From: an uncultured Christensenella sp.
Lineage (GTDB): Bacteria; Bacillota; Clostridia; Christensenellales; Pumilibacteraceae
Length of the DNA: 64,000 bases
Assembly (NCBI GenBank): GCA_910579205.1
Contig: CAJTTD010000005.1
Location: forward strand, 1-64,000
Reading direction: 5' to 3'
The first letter of the stretch is position 1. Every line of letters starts with the position of its first letter. The notes below the pieces were generated by a model. That model was not told the DNA's origin, searched no databases, and worked only from the letters and a program-made list of their open reading frames with translations. Below are positions 61,492-64,000 of this stretch, in pieces. The position numbers were made by a program, and so were the translations under genes.

Positions 61492-62190
61492 TTATGAGGT
61501 ATAAAGCTTGTACAGCGCGATGGATGCCGCGACCGAAAGATTTAGACTGTCTACTTTTTGCGATTGTTCTATCATGACCGCGCCGTATTGTGCGAACTCT
61601 CGCGGCAATCCCGTCGCCTCGTTACCGAATACAAGCGAATATTTTTCGGTCTTTTCAAAAGCCTTTTGCTTAAACGGCGCGCCGCCCAGCATAAACGGCA
61701 CAATACTGTGCGACTGAAATTCAGCCGCATAATCGTCAAAAGAATCGAAACATCGGAAATTTATATTGAACGCCGCGCCCATGCTCGACCGCACCGTTTT
61801 GGGATCGAACGGATCGACCGACGGGCGTATTATCACAAGATCGGCGCAATCGAAAGCCGCAACATCGCGCATGATAGTGCCCAAGTTGCCGCTGTTGGAT
61901 GGATTGACGAGCACGATGTGATGACGGTCGTCGCGGACGGCGCTGTCGAATGTATCGAACTCGCCTATGACGAAGCAGTTTTCCTTAGGGCTAAGTATAT
62001 TGAACGGTTTTTCGCTCTCCACGATAGGCACACCGAGATCGCGCGCCCGTTCCGCCACGATCGATACGTCCGATTTGGGCGATATGTAAACGCACCGCGC
62101 GGCGGAGCGCCGAGAGTTTAAAAGTTCCATTGTTACGGTCGCGCCGAGCGCATACGACCGCGTGTCGCCTTTTTTGTATTTTTTTACCAT
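61492..62190 (-). CDS. TrmH/SpoU-family RNA methyltransferase, 232 aa
   Basis: SPOUT-fold 2'-O-ribose methyltransferase. The three motifs are visible: NPSNSGNLGTIMR, a middle LVFGNEATGLP, and the C-terminal SLNLSVAASIALY. It lacks the usual N-terminal substrate-binding domain in full length; the first ~90 residues are short and basic. The target (rRNA or tRNA) is unknown. No ribosome site or clear promoter precedes the ATG at 62190. Confidence 0.9.
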   Translation of the reverse strand: MVKKYKKGDTRSYALGATVTMELLNSRRSAARCVYISPKSDVSIVAERARDLGVPIVESEKPFNILSPKENCFVIGEFDTFDSAVRDDRHHIVLVNPSNSGNLGTIMRDVAAFDCADLVIIRPSVDPFDPKTVRSSMGAAFNINFRCFDSFDDYAAEFQSHSIVPFMLGGAPFKQKAFEKTEKYSLVFGNEATGLPREFAQYGAVMIEQSQKVDSLNLSVAASIALYKLYTS

Positions 62191-62213
62191 TTTTCGTTAT
62201 TTGATATTCGAGT

Positions 62214-62242
62214 AAAAACAAAACCGCGCTGTATAAGCGCGG
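62214..62242 (-). terminator. Terminator after the pyrD-pyrE-membrane protein unit
   Basis: Minus strand CCGCGCT-TATAC-AGCGCGG followed by TTTTGTTTTT, 14 bases beyond the stop of the 108-aa gene. It separates this unit from the TrmH-family gene. Confidence 0.85.
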
Positions 62243-62255
62243 CAAGCTTTGATAT

Positions 62256-62582
62256 TTAAGCAATTATCGTCCATATGAGACCGAACACCGACAGCGCCAA
62301 CAGCACGCCCATGATCGAAACGTTGATTATCGCCGATTTAAAAGCGGGGTCGCGGTGATTTATCTTTTTGGACAACAGCACCATGCAGCATCTTACGACC
62401 GAAACAAGTGCGCCGAGCGCGTAACATATGAACCCTGCAAGCAATACGCCTTCGTTGGTGCAAAGTCCCACGATCAGAAGTATAAAGCCAGCAAGCATTA
62501 TAAAGTCGCAGATCTGACGCAGTCCGAACGGAGTGAAGTATCTGACGAAGATATTCTTTTTCTTTTTACCTGTCTTTACCAT
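62256..62582 (-). CDS. Small membrane protein, 108 aa
   Basis: A basic start (MVKTGKKKKN) is followed by three membrane helices (about 24-45, 47-68, 85-107). Not recognised. AAAGGA precedes the ATG by about seven bases. It lies 24 bases after the next small membrane gene, on the pyr transcript. Confidence 0.8.
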   Translation of the reverse strand: MVKTGKKKKNIFVRYFTPFGLRQICDFIMLAGFILLIVGLCTNEGVLLAGFICYALGALVSVVRCCMVLLSKKINHRDPAFKSAIINVSIMGVLLALSVFGLIWTIIA

Positions 62583-62606
62583 TTTTATGTCCTTTACCTA
62601 TATCGA

Positions 62607-62939
62607 TTATATCCTCAACAAGCCTATAAGCGTGCCGACTATACCGAATATTACCAATAGCACGAGAATTATCCACAATACGAACCAGCCGATACCTTTC
62701 GCGCGCGCAACGTTGTAAGACAACACCACGGGAACGAGCATTCCGAGCGCAAAGCACACGCTCTGTATCCACGCGCACGCCTTGTTGATCCATTCCCAAT
62801 GGAAAAAATTCAAAAATCCCGATACCGCCATAGCGATGCCGATCACTATGATTATCCAAAACGAAAACTTAGACAGCGAAAACGTAGAGCGAGTAGTTGT
62901 AGATCGTGTGGTTTTCGTTGATTTAGACTTCTTAGCCAT
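62607..62939 (-). CDS. Small membrane protein with Lys/Ser/Thr-rich N-terminus, 110 aa
   Basis: The first ~22 residues are Lys, Ser, Thr and Arg only, then three membrane helices (about 26-46, 54-76, 85-108). Not recognised. It lies 22 bases after pyrE. The two small membrane proteins may work together, as both have basic N-termini and three helices. Confidence 0.8.
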   Translation of the reverse strand: MAKKSKSTKTTRSTTTRSTFSLSKFSFWIIIVIGIAMAVSGFLNFFHWEWINKACAWIQSVCFALGMLVPVVLSYNVARAKGIGWFVLWIILVLLVIFGIVGTLIGLLRI

Positions 62940-62961
62940 ATCGCATTCTCCGCAAATAAAA

Positions 62962-63534
62962 TTATTTTAAACCCTTAGAACCGGGCTTTACGGCGACAGT
63001 TCCCTGCTTGCACATGGGGCATTCCTCGGGCGCAAATGTCTTTACGTCTATCTGCAGCAAGCTCTCGTTGGGCACGCCGAAATCGACTTTGCCGTTGCTT
63101 CTGTCAACAACTTCTACGACCGCCGCCACCTTTGAACCGAGGCTTTCCACAAGCTCTATCACCTCTTTTACCGAACCGCCCGTAGTAACCACGTTTTCCG
63201 CTATCACCACGCGGCTACCCGCTTTAAGCTCGAAACCGCGTCTGAGCGCAAAGTTTCCGTCCTTGCCGCGTTCTGCGAACATATTGGGTATGCCGAGCTG
63301 TTTACCGAGTTCGTAGCCGAATATTATCGCGCCCGTCGCGGGAGAAACTATCACGTCCGCATCGTACTTTTTGACCTTTTCAGCCGCCATAGCGCAAAGT
63401 TCTTGCGCTATATCGCCATGCTCGAACAGCTTGGCGCATTGCATATAGGTATCGGCATGCAGACCCGACGTCAATATAAAATGACCGTGCCATACCGCGC
63501 CGGACTTTTCAAACAACTCCATTACTTTATTCAA
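62962..63534 (-). CDS. pyrE: Orotate phosphoribosyltransferase, TTG start
   Basis: Joins orotate and PRPP to make OMP. It resembles the Thermus/Dehalococcoides-type short OPRT: HFILTSGLHADTYMQC start, FAERGKDG with RRGFEL, and the PRPP loop IAENVVTTGGS. In most PRPP loops the second acidic position is Asp; here it is Asn (EN). A C-terminal PEECPMCKQG carries a CxxC. The start is TTG at 63534, with GGAGG eight bases upstream, overlapping the pyrD stop by eight bases; ATG 63522 is too far from the site. Confidence 0.93.
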   Translation of the reverse strand: MNKVMELFEKSGAVWHGHFILTSGLHADTYMQCAKLFEHGDIAQELCAMAAEKVKKYDADVIVSPATGAIIFGYELGKQLGIPNMFAERGKDGNFALRRGFELKAGSRVVIAENVVTTGGSVKEVIELVESLGSKVAAVVEVVDRSNGKVDFGVPNESLLQIDVKTFAPEECPMCKQGTVAVKPGSKGLK

Positions 63535-64000
63535 CGGAAAGACCTCCGATCAACGTTCGTATATCACTGATATTATCACGTTCGCATAGATTTGTCAACT
63601 CATTTAATATCCTTAGCGAAGCAAACGGATCGAAAATATTGGCTGTGCCCACTTGAACGGCGGACGCGCCGCACAGCATAAACTCGCCTACGTCCGTACC
63701 GCTCATGATGCCGCCCATGCCGATGATAGGTATTTTTACCGCGCGGAAACAATCGTATACCATTTTGAGCGCGATGGGCTTTACGCACGCGCCGCTCAGT
63801 CCGCCGTTTCCCACTTTGAGTACCGGTTTTCTCCTTTTAAAGTCCACCGCCATTGCCGACACCGTGTTTATGAGACTTACTGCATCCGCGCCCGCGCGTT
63901 CTGCTGCTTTGGCGTTTTCCGCTATGTTGGCTACATTGGGAGTGAGTTTGACTATAAGCGGTTTGGTGCACGCTTTGCGCACGGCTTTTACTATGTGTTC
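63527..64000 (-). CDS. pyrD: Dihydroorotate dehydrogenase B catalytic subunit, 3' part
   Basis: The gene enters from the right edge, so the N-terminal half is missing. Visible are KPLIVKLTPNV, DAVSLINTVSAMAVDF, PVLKVGNGGLSGACVKPIALKMV, IIGMGGIMSG and GASAVQVGTAN, all typical of the FMN-binding class 1B PyrD that works with PyrK and NAD. The final residues overlap the pyrE start by eight bases. Confidence 0.94.
   Translation of the reverse strand, partial: EHIVKAVRKACTKPLIVKLTPNVANIAENAKAAERAGADAVSLINTVSAMAVDFKRRKPVLKVGNGGLSGACVKPIALKMVYDCFRAVKIPIIGMGGIMSGTDVGEFMLCGASAVQVGTANIFDPFASLRILNELTNLCERDNISDIRTLIGGLSVE

Overview
The window looks like chromosome of an uncultured, probably gut-associated member of the Bacillota (Clostridia). 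The reasons are a meso-diaminopimelate-type MurE, an mraZ-led cell-wall cluster, a tig-clpP-clpX block, an RqcH-type ribosome quality-control protein, good Shine-Dalgarno sites and sigma-A promoters with a near-invariant 17-base spacer. Finer placement (for example Christensenellales) is a guess. The first ~865 bases are foreign in style: a 5'-truncated Mob/Pre relaxase fragment of a mobilizable element, joined to the chromosome or to an assembly chimera.

The most striking region is 1.1-18.9 kb on the minus strand: three consecutive giant genes behind one perfect consensus promoter. They encode an exported single-pass protein with RCC1-like repeats (1837 aa), a second exported single-pass protein with a ~1040-aa coiled-coil cytoplasmic tail ending in Arg-Pro-Gly-Ala repeats (1691 aa), and a cytoplasmic coiled-coil protein with a very acidic start and a basic AT-hook-like linker near its end (2360 aa). 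Together they resemble an envelope-spanning scaffold linking an extracellular layer to a cytoplasmic filament. I do not recognise this as a described system.

From 19.3 to 21.6 kb on the plus strand lie serC and serA (serine biosynthesis). From 21.8 to 33.3 kb on the minus strand is a division/cell-wall (dcw) cluster: mraZ, rsmH, an FtsL-like gene, a terminator, a PASTA-containing class B PBP, murE, mraY, murD, ftsW and two multi-pass membrane proteins. murF and murG are absent. From 33.6 to 48.5 kb are mostly housekeeping genes: threonine ammonia-lyase, a metallophosphoesterase, a Cys-rich protein, a lipoprotein, an XRE/zinc-ribbon/membrane regulator, lon-engB, a HAD phosphatase, malic enzyme, and an rlmD operon carrying DUF4085-like, TIM-barrel, NUDIX and DUF3795-like genes.

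From 48.6 to 54.3 kb is an accessory stretch. It holds tRNA-Ala with inverted copies of its own 3' end, several small orphan genes with their own promoters, a small XRE repressor with palindromic operators, GNAT and PNPOx-like enzymes, and a gene broken by a 279-base MITE with a TA target duplication. From 54.3 to 64 kb are a flavin reductase-rubredoxin fusion, tRNA-Glu, tig-clpP-clpX divergent from rqcH, a HAD phosphatase, a TrmH-family methyltransferase, two small membrane proteins, pyrE and the 3' part of pyrD.

A second general signal is leaderless transcription. Six genes (starts 23849, 33580, 35484, 48455, 50988, 58955) have a -35 element, 17 bases, a -10 element, exactly six bases and then the start codon, with no Shine-Dalgarno site.
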